Source: Tanytarsus gracilentus (Eukaryota > Arthropoda > Insecta > Diptera > Chironomidae). Taken from it: a DNA stretch of 64,000 nt. The stretch spans positions 96,479 through 160,478 of the forward strand of contig JAXRKN010000009.1 in assembly GCA_038502055.1 (NCBI GenBank), in the 5' to 3' direction. The position numbers were made by a program, and so were the translations under genes. The notes below the pieces were generated by a model. That model did not search any database. It saw nothing but the letters and a program-made list of their open reading frames with translations, and was not told the DNA's origin. This document shows, piece after piece, positions 23,070 through 36,293 of this stretch. The stretch's first letter is position 1, and every line of letters starts with the position of its first letter.

Positions 23070-23152
23070 CATAAAAAAAGAGTTTCACACGTCAAAGAGA
23101 AGCGACAGTAGGAAAAAAGTCATACAGTGCGGTTTTTGCGGTGCCAAACGAG
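23070..23152 (+). promoter_or_regulatory. Candidate TATA-type promoter of the secreted low-complexity protein
   Basis: CATAAAAAAAG at 23070-23080 resembles an insect TATA variant. About 30-35 bases downstream lies GACAGTAGG (23104-23112), a possible initiator, giving a leader of only about 50 bases before the ATG at 23153. A TATA box with a very short leader is common in highly expressed insect secretory genes. No experimental support. Confidence 0.35.
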
Positions 23153-25814
23153 ATGAAAATTTTTGTGGTGCTAATTTTTAGCTTTGTTGGCGTGCTTGGA
23201 GGGCGTCTGGAATGCCTTTCAGAAATCAGCCTGGGCGAGTGCTTCATAAGCATGCCGACTGTTCAGCAGTGTCAAGAGAATTTTAAACCCGTCAATTCGA
23301 CTCTCGAGTAAGCTAATTTTTTTCACTCAACAACGTTTGCGGTTATGCCGGGAAAGGTGCAAAAATTTTAGTGGTGACTGTGGAGAATTCGATTAAAGCA
23401 CAGCTGGAAATTAATTTAAAATTATATTTTTAAGGAAATTTTTTTTTGATTTTTAAGGAAAATATTTTTGGAATTTTTAACTCATGAAATTGCTTTTGTA
23501 AATTCCAAATTTAATTTTAACCTCAATCTAAATATTTCACAGCTCTCAGAAGTGGTGCTGCATAAAAATAGTTCATGAAAACGACAGAAGTTCACTCGAT
23601 AATTCATTGTCGTCGAATGCCGTCGGTCAACATGGAAACCAGTTAACAATAATTAGTATCTTGTCGACGTTTAACAATACACAAGTAAATGTCACTACGA
23701 CATCGTCTCACGAGCAAAATAACCAACACCATAATAATCCTTCCGACGAAGGACGAGTGTCGGCAATTAATTCGAATGAAAACTTGAACGGTTTACAGCA
23801 ATCTTCGCAAACTTTTGTGCCATTAATTATTGCTGAAAATAATTCAAGTAATCAAGATTCATCGCCTACGGAATCTTCAATGCTAATTGAAAACTCGACG
23901 GAGAATGATTCGAGCACCAGCTCGTCAGAGAATCTTGAAACATTTAATGATGTTACCGAATCAACGGTGGATTATAGCACCATGACAACGGAGGAAACAA
24001 CAACTGAAGCTCATAATTGGACGGAAGGAGAAATTAATCTTAAGCTAGACGCTGAAAAGTCGAAAAACAATGGAGATGATGAGCTTGATATTCATGGAAG
24101 CAGTTTAGAATCTGAAAGCACAACTGAGAGCGTAACCAGCACAACTGAAAGTGCCAGCAGCACGCCTGAAATTATAAGCAGCACTTCAGAAAGCACAACG
24201 AGTACGACTGAAAAAATTACGACAACGAAAGGAATTAAGAGACCGAATAAAAAATTACAACCAAAGTCGAGATCTAACTCAGACAAAACTCCAACGCTAA
24301 AGAGTCCACGAAAGCAAAAAGGAAGTTCATCAAAACCAGAAAGCTCGAAGAAAAAGTTTAAACCATCTCGAGGTAATTCGAAAGACGCGAGACAAAAAAA
24401 TCCTGAATCATCAAAAGTTGAAGCTTCTTCTTCACAATCAGTTAAAATATCACAAGAACAGAATAATCAACATACAAAAGAAGTACAACAATCACAAACT
24501 TCAGACAATAATCATAATCAAGCTCCTGATACTACCCAAAATCCTAATTCTCATCATCCAGGAGGATCAAATTTACAACATCCAGAAAATAATTCCTCAA
24601 ATCCAGGAAATTCAAATGAAAAAAGTCCATGGAATGCACAGCATCCAGAAAATCATTCGACAGATACAGGAAATTCAAATGAGCAGAGTCCAGAAAACGC
24701 ACAAAATCCAGGAGAATCAAATTTGCAACACCCAAAAAATCATTCTTCAAATCCAGAAAATTCAAATCATCAAAATCCAGGAAATAAAATTTCACAGCAT
24801 CCAGAAGAACCAAAAAATCAGGAGAACCAAACAGGAGATTCTAATCCACAATATCCACCAACTACTGATAATTCTGATGCTCAAAATCCAGAGAATCAAA
24901 ACACACAACAGCTAGAAGATTCTAATAAAAAAGAATCTCATGGACAACATCCAGGAGTTTCGAGAGAAAAACAAGATGACTTTAATGGAAACAATCCCGA
25001 TGATTTTCATTCAAAACAACCAGGAGAAACTGTTGAAAAAACAATAGATTTTATTGCAAATCAACCTGAAGATTCTCGTGCAAATCCAGGAAATTCTCAT
25101 GGAAATCCAGGAGATTCAAATGCAAGTCATTCAGCAGATTCTCACACACAAAATTCAGAAGAGTCAAATGTAAAACTTCACCAAGATTCGCATGACCAAA
25201 GTACGACCCAAAATAATGGTCATTCAACCACAACAGATGAACCAGATGAATTTACTTACGAGGAATATGAAGTAATTGAAGACGTGAATCACGATTCAGC
25301 TCACGGTCATAAAGAAACTGAAAGATCAATTTCGAGTACGGAAAGAAGCGCACCAAAAAGGTTGATGATGGGTAATCAAGCGACATCAACCTTTCCACCC
25401 GAAAGTGAGGTCGGAGCGATTAATGACGAGTCAAATGATATCAATGAACATGATTCAAATAATGGCAATGACGAGTCTGAAGTTGATGATGAAAAAAGTT
25501 TACGCGAGCGTGAAAGCAGCACTTTTGAAGGCGATGAAGCCGAAGAAAGTGCTGAAAATATCGACGAAAGAAATTCACGGAGGAAGGAAAATGTCAGCGA
25601 GCCCGATGAGGAAACCAAAAAGGTACTCGACAAACAACCAAGACGACCAAAATCATCGCAAAATCCGCCAGAGCATTCAGATGGCAGTAATGACGAGGAG
25701 GATGATGGTTTCCACATTTTAACTGTCGACGAAAAAGAAAATTCTCCTTTGAAACCTAAAAAATCGCATTTGATTAATCTCAACGCTGTCAATAAAAATA
25801 TTAAACTTTTGTAA
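23153..25814 (+). CDS. Secreted Asn/Gln/Ser/Pro-rich repeat protein with short Cys-rich head (808 aa)
   Basis: Two exons, 23153-23307 and 23543-25814, join at a split Asp codon. The protein starts with a signal peptide (MKIFVVLIFSFVGVLGG). A compact head follows with cysteines at residues 21, 30, 40, 57 and 58 (pattern C-x8-C-x9-C-x16-CC), and I see no further Cys in the remaining 750 residues. The body is extreme low complexity. First comes a Ser/Thr-rich, mucin-like stretch with repeated TTES and SSTSE motifs, then a basic Lys/Ser stretch (about residues 205-260). Next is a long array of degenerate units built on Q-[HN]-P-[EG]-[NED]-[SN]-[SN] (about residues 290-540), and then an acidic Asp/Glu/Ser tail. 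A secreted, probably O-glycosylated or matrix/silk/saliva-type protein is plausible; the function is unknown. AATAAA signals follow at about 25832 and 25855. Confidence 0.85.
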
Positions 25815-28800
25815 AATTACAAAAAGTTTTAATAAACTTTTTCAAGTCAAGAAATAAAATTGAGCTTTTTGAAAGCTCTCATGAAAATCTTTTATGTCGC
25901 ATCAAATTTCATACTCGATAAATTATTTAGATTACAGACAAAAGTTCTCTAAAATTAAGTAACTCTATTTACAAATTCCTCCCCCTCATCGCATTTACAA
26001 AAGGAAGCAACAACATCATTAAAAATGAAAATGGAAGCCAAAGACGCTAAAGAAGTTTTTCTTGTGATGTCTGAGCATGAAAAGTAAATTAGAGGCTCTT
26101 TTTTTGAGAGCTTTAGGAATGAGTAGGAGGAAAAAAGAAATTCCAATGTCCATCCGACAGCATGAAAAGCAACAGAGAAAAAAATAAATGAATTTTTCTG
26201 TTTGTCATTTCGTCTTAATTTCTCTCTTACAAGTAAAAGTTAATTTATTTTTATGTGGTAAAATTTTCTTCCGCCTACGAGCAATTTAATTTGTGTTTTT
26301 TGGGCTCAACTCCGTGAAATATTGCCAATTTGTGTTTAATTGGTAAGAGAAGAAAAATTGGAAGGAGGTTGACTTGAATTTATGTTTATTGATGTAGCAA
26401 AAGATCTGGAAAAGTTCTTTAAGAGCTTTAAAAAGCTTTTAAGTCTTTAGTGAGGTTAAAAAGCTTTTGAAAGTTAGAATTAATTTTCTCATTAAAAATT
26501 AATTTTAAAAGCATAAAAAACTTTCGTAATTAAGCTTTAAATAAAATTTCACTAAAAAGCTTTCAATTTGTTTAATCTTCTTAAAATTTCGTTCAATCTA
26601 AAAGCTTTATTTGCCGCTTTTACAAAATTCTGGAATTACCCTCTCTAAACTCCATCGCGTTTACCACAAAAAAAATTGTAATCCGAGAGCGAAAGTAAAA
26701 TTTATTGTTGATAACAACAATAGATTGTGCTCTATGGAACTTTATTGCCAGCGACATTTTTGCTCGCACTCTCGCGACCACAGTAATAGGAGAGGCGGCG
26801 GCGGCATGTTGGAGGGAGAAAATAAATCTCTTTAGGGAATTTAATAAGCTTAAATGCAGTCTCACATAGAAATGTGGTTATGGAGAGAAAAGTTGGATAC
26901 ATCAGTCAGAATCGGGTTTATGGAAGAGAATTTTTCAACAAATCATGAGGAAATAAGAATGTCAGTAAAGGAGCTTAAAGGAGCACGTAATCTCTACTTA
27001 TTTTTAAGGTTGAGCTGATCAACTTGGGCTTGAAGTTACACTAAAAATCAAAAGGGAATTTGAGCTTATGAAATTTAACGTTTTTTAGTTTTAAAATTAT
27101 TTTCAGCTTTTGCTAAAATTTCAAATCCTTGAAAAATATTTCACGAGCTGAAAACCCCTTGAAAGTGTAACCATCTAATTGAAGTTACGACGTGGAATGA
27201 AAGCAGGCTTAAAGACTCTTTTAATGCTCTTTTCGTTACATTAAAAAATATGATTTTCCCTGCTGCTAAGCTTCCATAATGGCAAAAGTGTTACAGATGA
27301 CGTCAACACTAATGAATGAAAGAAGGAAGAAAAGTTTTCAAACTTGCATTAAGTGAGCAATAAGTGGGGATGTCGTAATTGGGTCATTTATGAACATAAA
27401 GATGATGTTAGCAGAATAAATGTCATTCATGCTTTTTTGTGTCGTTTCTTTTAGACTCTTGTCAGTGTTCAACTTTTAACCTTATTAGTCGTATCTACGT
27501 TAATTATTGACAAATGTTCGTCATTTAGGAGAAAATTACAAAACTTATTTTTTCACATTAAATCGTGCCATTGCATCCAATTTCCTTCCGACATGGATTT
27601 TTTCCTCTGAAGATAAAACTTTTCCTTGTGATGCTTTTTTCTTGCTCTTCTTGTCGAGTGGGAGTCATTTTACAATCAGGTGGGAATTACATGCTTCGAG
27701 CATAGAACAATTACTTGAAGTGTGCTTTTCAAGCTTTTTTAGTCTTAAAATTTTTATGTTAATATTAACACCGCTAGGTTTTTTAAACTTCCGTTTAAAA
27801 GAACTTAAAAAATTTTAATTTTTTTTGGGAATATCAAAAATTAGAATTTTTTTAGAATAGAATTCGAAATAAAATCAAAGAATTGCACAAAAAATTCGGC
27901 TATCAATTTTTGGCTTATTAAAGATTATTAAAATAATTCCAAAATTTTTTTAAATGTGTGTCACGAGAGTAAACTATTTATTGAGTTAGTTTTTCTTTTC
28001 AATATCTGGGTTAAAAAGTTCTTACAAAAGAAAGCATTAAAGTGACTTCTTTTTATCCCACCATCAACCTTGAAGTGCATGATAAACTTTTCCTCTTCCT
28101 CGAACTCAAAGTGACCTTTTTTGTGCCAACTTCTTCATTGTCTCTCTCTCATCGATTGCGAATGTTGTCGCTCGCCCATTTTTCGTGTACAACTTAATGA
28201 TGGCATGGAAATTGTTCGCACTTCAAATGAATTTTAAATGACTTTCTAGTTTTTGGCTGGAAGCGTACATGCACATTCCCGAGGACACAACGAAAATGAT
28301 GATAGTAATTGTGTGTCATATCATGACTCTCGTAAGCTCCATTAAGTTCCATCTCGCATTCATGCCAAAAGCCCGTTCGTAGATGTGATTTTTACGATGC
28401 GGTAGCTTTTTCCCTCACTCATTTGTAATCCCCTTAGGGAGACATAATATGAGCTGTGTACGCTCACCCTCGCATTTTCCGTAGTCATTTGCAGTTACAT
28501 TTAGAGCACTGTGGACCAAAATGAAATCGGAAAAGAGGGAAGGAAATTTTTGGAAAAAAGTTTTAAATTTTTGTAACGTATTTTTTCAAATATTCTCGTA
28601 TAAAAATGACCTTTTAAATTTGCACTGTTTAATGTCACGACCAGTGTACAAGAGTTTAGAAATGGACAATAACTAACAACATGCACCCCGGCTAATCATA
28701 AATTATCATTCATTCTTTACAGCCACCACCACCAGCATCGTTACCGCTCTATAAAATGTGAAATTGTAGCGGTTGCGAGTGCATTTCCACTTTTATCACA

Positions 28801-29492
28801 TCTTTATTTCAATTTTAAAAGCATTTTCGAGCTCATGTTCTCAGCTTCATTGGCGGTTTGCTCTCTCTCAACAGCATTCATGTCTCCTCTCCGAATGGCT
28901 TAACTGAAAAAAGGCATTGACAGCTGTTTAAATCCATGCTTGAGTACAGAAAATCTTTAATATACAAAAATTTGCTTTTATATGTGTGTGAGATAAATCC
29001 TAATTGACAAGAACGAGCATGAAAGGAATTTTTTTTGTGGTTAGAACTTTGACATTGTCGCTTTTGGCGGGTGGAAGGAAGAAATGAAAAATGATAAATT
29101 GCGTTTTCATTTTTTTGTTGAAGAAACGAAGACTAACGAACTATATGTTGCTCTTTAGTGATCTCATGACTTATGATAATGTTGTGATTGAAATGCAATG
29201 CAATGCGTTGGGACATGAAAATGGCGATGGAACTTGAAACATGAGAAATCGAGTAAGAGAAAGTTTTTTATTATTGTTTTGTATTAAAAACTTTTGTGTT
29301 ATGAGCATGAAAAAGAGTAAAATTAAAATATCTATGAAGTTGTCACGTTTCAGAGATTTTGAGTAACATTCAAGGATGGATTAAATTTTGTAAAATTAAA
29401 ATTATTTTATTTACTGAAATTTTAATAGAAAAATATAAATTGAACGTAGATTTTTTGGATTATTTTCTTAAATTGCGTATATTAACCAAAAT
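25815..29492. other. Intergenic AT-rich region without a supportable gene
   Basis: About 3.7 kb. Short open frames (for example 26611-26835, 27507-27818) are not related to known proteins and lack plausible splice partners. Around 26400-26600 there is an excess of AAGCTTTT words, a local compositional bias only. Confidence 0.4.
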
Positions 29493-29694
29493 TACACAAA
29501 ATTATTCAATATGCAACTCTTCAATATGTGTCGCAAAATAATTTTCGATTTTTCACCATGACATTTAATTTCACGAACGTCCTTACTGCCTCTTCTTCTT
29601 GCTATGTCATTGGAATTTCAATGAACGAGAAAATTTCTTTACACATGCGGATACGCATTGCTACCGTCCCCACTCTCCCGCTGTTGAAATATTT
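29493..29694. repeat. Duplicated block A, left copy
   Basis: About 200 bases (from ACACAAAATTATTC to GTTGAAATATTTT) recur, inverted and nearly identical, at 49244-49442. The only differences seen by eye are a few substitutions (for example GTCGCAAAA versus GTCTCAAAA) and a small indel near the outer end. It carries a minus/plus open frame in both copies, which I regard as incidental. Confidence 0.85.
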
Positions 29695-29912
29695 TCTTCC
29701 GCCAATTAAGTTTACAGAAAAAATGCAAATTTATGGAAATCAATAAGCAGCACAAGAGAAAAATAAATGGACGAGGCAGTTTAAGCGCGTACGTGACTTT
29801 CATTTGAAGCTGAGTGAAAGCGAACATTGCAAGTTCAACAAATTTTTACAGTCGAAAATTCTCCTTTAGGGAGATTGAGACCATTGTCCGATGATTTTTG
29901 ACCTTGGAAAAT

Positions 29913-30325
29913 AAAAAATTGTCAAAAAATTCAAATTAATTTTAAAGAATTCCTACGAGCATAGCAGACGTCATTTATTGTTAATTAACATTTGATATTC
30001 AGTCCTTTAACTTTTAATAGACCATGACGAAGGCATGAGGCACCAACAGAATGAGGATAATAAAGGCATCTGGTTGTGCCAAATTTTACCCTCAAATAAC
30101 TGACACATTTAGTAAAAGCTCGACACTGAATTAAATGTTGAAACAAACGCACAAAAATATTTTTTCTATCTCATAACATACACAGAAATTTTGTCGTCAT
30201 GTCACGACTACAGGTAACGATGTTGATTCAGCAAAGTATGCGAAAAATATCCTTCGCAATTGACAATAAATTATCAGCATAAATTCTTTGCTGTCATTGC
30301 CGCATGTATAAGAAAAAGTGAAATT
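29913..30325. repeat. Duplicated block B, left copy
   Basis: About 413 bases recur, inverted, at 49560-49972. Long runs are identical, such as the stretch around AACATACACAGAAATTTTGTCG and ATTCTTTGCTGTCATTG, with scattered substitutions and small indels (CACCAACAGAATG versus CACCAAAATG). Block B follows block A by 218 bases here. Confidence 0.88.
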
Positions 30326-33300
30326 TCATCACAGTAAAGCAATATTTTTCACGTTGTAGTTTCGAGATGTAATTTAATTTTTGTGAAACTATTTTTTTGA
30401 TGTGTATTAATTCATAAGAAGCTTGTCCAAAATTATTGTAAGAATTATTGCTAGCAAAAATTTTAATATTGAGAGCTTTCGTAAGATTGAGAGGGTTGTA
30501 AATTGATTTATTTCAAACATCTAATAATTCATGATTAATGTCACATGGAACATTTTTCTCCTTCAAGAACAAGAGTGACGATGTTAAAGCAAAAAGTTCC
30601 TCATCACTCACATGATTCTCATCTTTATGCATAGACAGATTGAGATATGATGTTTTAAAAATCTTCCGATTTGCAATTCAAATTTATTCGGTCACTCTTC
30701 TTGATTTTCTGTGTGTAAATAAACTCTCTCTCACTCGAGGTAAAGTTGCTTACTAAAAACTTCCTCAACAATAAGTTTCAACCTCATTCTGTTCCATTGT
30801 GTGTTCAGTTCATAAGCAATATGATATGAAGTCGACATTTTCTGATCGTCAATTGACCCACAATCTCTACCCCAAAAATAGAAAGGATGAAATGTGAGTT
30901 GAGCTCGGCAAGGAAAAATTGACTTTTAACATATCAATGGAGAATCCATTATTTTTTTCCAATCCATTGCCAAAAGCTGAACGAGGAATTTCATGAATTA
31001 TAAAAAATTGTCGTTTCGGCACGATTGAAATTTTTGAAGCGAAATGTGTTAGTAAAACTTTCGATTTAATTAAATCCCACGATTTAGTACATACAAAAAT
31101 TTAAATCTAATCTTATTTTAATTTTTTATAATTTTTTTTTCGGAAGTTGCAAGAAGGGAAATAAAAAAATTTATATGTACACAAAAAGCACGCTAGGAAA
31201 TGTTTATATGTCTCAGAAAATCCTCGAGGGCAGCATTGTGAGTCGACGAACGGAGAAAGTTCATATTTCAACATCAATTTTTAATGCAGTAAAAGTTATC
31301 TCAACATCTTTGCTCGTAAATGCGAGAGAGAGTCCATTTCAGCTTTGATGCCTTTTTTCCTCTGATGAAAGAAGCTTGAAAGAGAATTTTACATCACAAG
31401 GAAAAGATGAAAAATTGGAAATTATTACAAAGATGCCCAATTTGTGAGAAGATTTTTGTCATTATTCGTTCGCTCGTTCATCATCATCGAATTTTATTCA
31501 ATGTAGATTTTTAAAGGACACAGTTTAAATTTCATAAATTCAACAAAAAGAATTTTTATAAAATAAAATTGAAGAATATCCTTTAAGAATTCTCAAATTT
31601 TCGCTCAATAACGAAAGGAAAATCATTAACGCTTGTCGAGCATACACTCGCACGTTATTCGAGAGAAGAGGCTAATGTTGCACAGCGAGACATCGTATAA
31701 TAACATTGACATACAAAAAGCGACAACGGGGATGTTGATAACAAAGGGTCGCATACGGAAGAAGCACGTTTTGTTCAACATCCTTGATATTTTTCGTCTG
31801 CCCTTTCCCTTAAAAAAGAATCGAGAGCGTAAGGAGATAACAAATGTTTGATGTTCCATGCATCTGTGTGTACATTTGAAATGGAAACCTTTTTTTACAA
31901 TGGTTCATGTGCCTTCCGCATCTCCGCTTTTCATGTAAACAACACTCAGAGGCAAAATAATGAAGAAGCTTTTAGTTGTAAAATTCAAATGATGAAGTGG
32001 ATAAATTCAGCTTTTTTTTCGGAGGGCAATTGGGAAGAATTTTGAATAATCTAGAGAGGTTTGAAAAAGGTAAAATAAAGTGAGGTCGTTATTTATTCTT
32101 TTATAATTTCCGCGTCATTAACTTTCCGCTAAGTTTGAAAAATTACCAAAGTGTTTTCGAAAAAGAGGAAAGTAAACAAGTTTTTAGTGGGAGTCGACAA
32201 AAAAAGGGTGTTGAATAATGAAAAATTAACTTTATTTGTTTTTCACTCATGTTTGTGGAATTTTATGATCAGAGTTTTATTTTTTATTCAACCACTGAAA
32301 ATTTTCCTCCTTTCATTAATTCATGAAAAATTTCAATTACGAATTTCGATGTCATCTTGAAAATATCTTTTTGAAATTTACAATAACGGGATTGAGTTTA
32401 AAATACCTCGCAGCTATATGCGTAGCGCATACATAATAAATGTTACTTTTGTAAATTTCATATGTAAATATCATGAAACATTGCCTGAAATAACTTCTGA
32501 TTCAATTATAAAAATAAACATGAGAAATTAAATTTGGACTTTTTTGGAAATGGAAAAAATTGAAAATGTATGAAACAGACAGGGACTGGAAATATTTTTT
32601 TAAATTCATTGAAACAACAAAAGAAAATCTCTATTAAATTCTTCCACAAGCTCAACAAAGACTCAGCTGTGTTTGACATACATACGTACACATTTTCTCC
32701 TGTTTGAGTTTCTTCATTTAAAAATAAATTAAAGTTTTTCACTTCGTCTTCTCATTGACCAGGGGTGAGAAGCATGCATGAAATTCCAATCTTAAATATT
32801 TCTTGAGGAATAAAAAAGTTTTTCATCCACTGGTTCACACATATGAAGACCAACTAGCAATGTCAGTTTTGTTCGAAAATTCTTCTACTGCAAACTTAAT
32901 TTAATTTATAAATTAAATCCTTTTTTAGCACACACACCATATGAACTCATATGGAGCGAGTTACAATCGGAAAACAATGCATGGGTTTATTTGGTCTGAA
33001 AGTTAAAATTGGAATGTGTGGTCTCGAATGCCTTTAAATTCAATTAGATGCTCACAAAACTTACCAGGATCAATTTACTTAAAATCCGAATCTCAATAAA
33101 ATCGATTTTAATCAAGTTTTGAGGGGTAGAGAATGCAAATTTTTTGGTTGGTTTTTTAACATGCTGCAGCTGGAAGTCTTGAAATTTAAGAACGAAGTAA
33201 CTTGGCAATAAATTATTTTAAAACAAACAAAATGATACATTGTGCCGCAGGCATCCTGGAGAATAAAATAAATCGTAAGAAGGACGTTTGAAAAATCTAG

Positions 33301-35539
33301 CTACAAATTTCCAAAATGGCTCAAAATTTTATTTTTCTCTAATCATAAATTCAAAAAAATAATATTCAAATTATCACCCGCTCATGTCGCACCCTTCGCA
33401 ATATTATTCTAAAAGCTTTACACAAAAATAAACACAGGATATTTTCATAGTGAACATGCAATAATGTACGAGCTGCTTCCGTAGAAAGTTTTTGGCAACC
33501 GAAATATACACAAAAGGATATAAAAAGTAAAAACGTGGCACATGAAAAACAATTCTCTCGTAAAATATTACCGACGAAGCTGATGCGATTTATGGCAGTA
33601 AAATATCATCTTTTCCATTTGTGAAGGTCTCACTCTCCGGCTCGTACATGTGAGGGAGTAAAAAATTGAATTGAAAAAATAAATAATGGAGAATCACTGA
33701 ATGAGAAAAAAAATCCTTTTAAAAATATTTTTGCTGTAAGAAAATCAAGATAGAAATTTACATCATAGAAGAAGTCAGAAGGATGTGAAATGATGAAAAA
33801 ATTGTGAAATTCATCGACGAAGAAAAAGATTTAAATTTTAGAGGAAATCATCGGATTTTGATTTGAATAATATTTTTCGAATTTTTTGATTTTTATATTT
33901 TTGATTTAAAATTAACATTAAAAATGCTAAATTTAATTTTTTTAAATTTCCAGTTAAAAATTTAAAATTATAGTTTTAGTAGTAAAATGTCCACTCGCAA
34001 TTCCCTGACTGCCGAAAATTTGCCGAATTTTTTTCTCTCTCACTTTGATTGATATTCAGCATAATTTCACATCAGAAAGGCTTCTCTTCTCTTTTTTTGT
34101 CTGTGTTCGGATGTGTGATGAATGGCACCACAGCCGATTGAGGAATGGCACACAAGAAGTGCGAGAGAGGAAAAAGAACTCATCGTGCATGATGAAATTG
34201 AAATGATGGCAGCTCCGATGGTGTGAAGAGCGTAAGTAGTTGTATTATTATTCAGGAAAAGTTTTCGATTTCCTCACACACAGCACGAAATTTTTTTATG
34301 CTCGAAACGGATGCTGAGTTTGGCATAACAATCAAGTGAAATATTTTGAGTGCAAAAAAATAAGAAACTTGGTGAGAGAGAAAAATAAATAATTTCTTCA
34401 TCCGCTACAGCCGTCAAGGTCTGCTTATATTTTATGGGCAAGCCTTTAGGGCTCTCGCACTTCTTATTCTTCATCGACACCATTAACCGGACATCGTCGT
34501 CTCAAGCAAAGCCCGGCACGAGATGAAGAAAATCGATAGAGTGATTCATTGTTGTCATTCGAAGGGATCTCGATGGATGGTAGAGAAAAACTTTTTACGA
34601 TAACAGACGATAATGGCTGTCGATTTTGGGCTTTAGTTACTCACCATTTTCTTGCCTTCCTTTGCTCTTTGTGTGAGAGAAAATTATCCTTTCAATTATT
34701 TCCTTTTCGATCGTAAAAGTGCGGCTGCAGTTTTACTTCTTTATTTCCCAGCGAGAAATTTATTTAAAAATCTATAAAAATTTTAACAATTTTTTTACAC
34801 ACAACTAAGATCTTATAAGACATAAATTATATAAAATTTAAATCTTAGTCGGCCGCACACTGAAAATAATTTTTTCTCACCGGGCATTTCTTTAACTACT
34901 TTTTTATTAGATCCTAAAATTTTCTTTTTCGAGTGCAATTTTATTGACAATGTGAGTGAACTGCTCCAGTTGGAATCGACATATGGAAAGAATGGAAAAT
35001 TACATTTCAATTTCTATTTACTATCGTTGAGGCGATTCAATTCAGATTTTTATTTTGTCCATTGAACTTTTTCTCATTTTCATTGCGAGATTGTAAAAGT
35101 TGGTGCAGTCGACAAGCCATAGAATGAGAGTGTACATGGTTATTGTTACGCTTTCTATATGATTTTTCCATTATTTGCTTGAATTGAACAACACAACATC
35201 CAACATCAGTGGCACATGCATGACAACAGTCCATTATGAAAATTGGAATAAATTGCTATGCATCAGATGGTGTCTATTCAGTTATTTTTATCTTCATGCC
35301 TTTTTCACTCCACTAGAAGTTGAGAAATCTAAGCACTCACATGCATGACTCAGAGCGAATTACCAGAGGTTTAGATGCAACTGTCGCTTAGTTTAGATAT
35401 TCAAATTAAGCGGAGAGTTTCGTATGTGACATTTCCATTGGCAAAAGCTCTCAATTCATTTTAGATGGAAATGAGCTTTTATAGGTTTTTTGATCTGTAA
35501 CATAATGCAATAATTATTTCAATTGAACTAAATCTTTTG
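30326..35539. other. Intergenic AT-rich region without a supportable gene
   Basis: About 5.2 kb with only short compositional frames (31626-32045, 32151-32360, 34274-34483 and others). No splice-linked coding pattern, RNA gene or repeat array was recognised. A small palindrome TATGCGTAGCGCATA lies at about 32418-32432. Confidence 0.4.
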
Positions 35540-36293
35540 AGGAGTATGGATCACCCAGCCATCAGAATTTCTGCAGAAAATATGCAGAATTTTTAAGAAA
35601 AAATTTAGTGGCAAATTCCCAACTCCTGGGAAATTCCCAACACCTGGGAAATTCCCAACACCTGGGAAATTCCCAACACCTGGGAAATTCCCAACACCTG
35701 GGAAATTCCCAACACCTGGGAAATTCCCAACACCTGGGAAATTCCCAACACCTGGGAAATTCCCAACACCTGGGAAATTCCCAACACCTGGGAAATTCCC
35801 AACACCTGGGAAATTCCCAACACCTGGGAAATTCCCAACACCTGGGAAATTCCCAACACCTGGGAAATTCCCAACTCCTGGGAAATTCCCAACTCCTGGG
35901 AAATTCCCAACTCCTGGGAAATTCCCAACTCCTGGGAAATTCCCAACTCCTGGGAAATTCCCAACTCCTGGGAAATTCCCAACACCTGGGAAATTCCCAA
36001 CTCCTGGGAAATTCCCAACACCTGGGAAATTCCCAACACCTGGGAAATTCTCAACTCCTGGGAAATTCCCAACACCTGGGAAATTTCCAACACCTGGGAA
36101 ATTCCCAACACCTGGGAAATTCCCAACACCTGGGAAATTCCCAACTCCTGGGAAATTCCCAACTCCTGGGAAATTCCCAACACCTGGGAAATTCCCAACT
36201 CCTGGGAAATTCCCAACAACTGGGAAATTCTGCAAAACAAAATTTACTAAATTTTTTATTAAAAATTCTGATGGCTGGGTGATCCATACTCCT
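35540..36293. mobile_element. 754-bp inverted-repeat element (MITE-like) carrying a minisatellite core
   Basis: The ends are 31-base perfect inverted repeats: AGGAGTATGGATCACCCAGC... at 35540-35570 and its complement at 36263-36293. Inside each end a second, imperfect inverted stretch follows (TGCAGAATTTTTAAG.AAAAAATTTAGT near 35582-35610 and its complement near 36226-36262). The core is the 18-bp tandem array listed separately. No protein-coding capacity for transposition is present. A target-site duplication is not clear; the flanks show only A/T-rich similarity. Confidence 0.8.
35619..36222. repeat. 18-bp minisatellite, about 33 copies
   Basis: The unit is GGGAAATTCCCAACACCT, with a main variant reading AACTCCT. 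Variants occur in blocks: A-type from about the second copy to copy 14, a run of T-type, then mixed. Rare units carry TTTCC or TCAAC. GGGAAATTCCC is itself a palindrome, so each unit has dyad symmetry. Because 18 is a multiple of three and the unit has no stop in several frames, long artificial open frames appear on both strands; they are not genes. Confidence 0.95.

Noticed and set aside
24418..24915. A 165-codon Ile/Gln-rich frame inside the secreted repeat protein
   Set aside because: It is the shadow of the Asn/Pro/Gln repeats read in another frame; the main frame has signal peptide, splice junction and 808 codons.
25376..25792. 138-codon Ser-rich minus-strand frame
   Set aside because: Shadow of the acidic Asp/Glu/Ser tail of the secreted protein at 23153-25814.
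35528..36287. Long open frames on both strands through the 18-bp array (collagen-like GVGNFP and LGNSQH repeats)
   Set aside because: They exist only because the repeat unit is a multiple of three without stops; flanks are the element's inverted repeats and no start context, splice site or family supports a protein.
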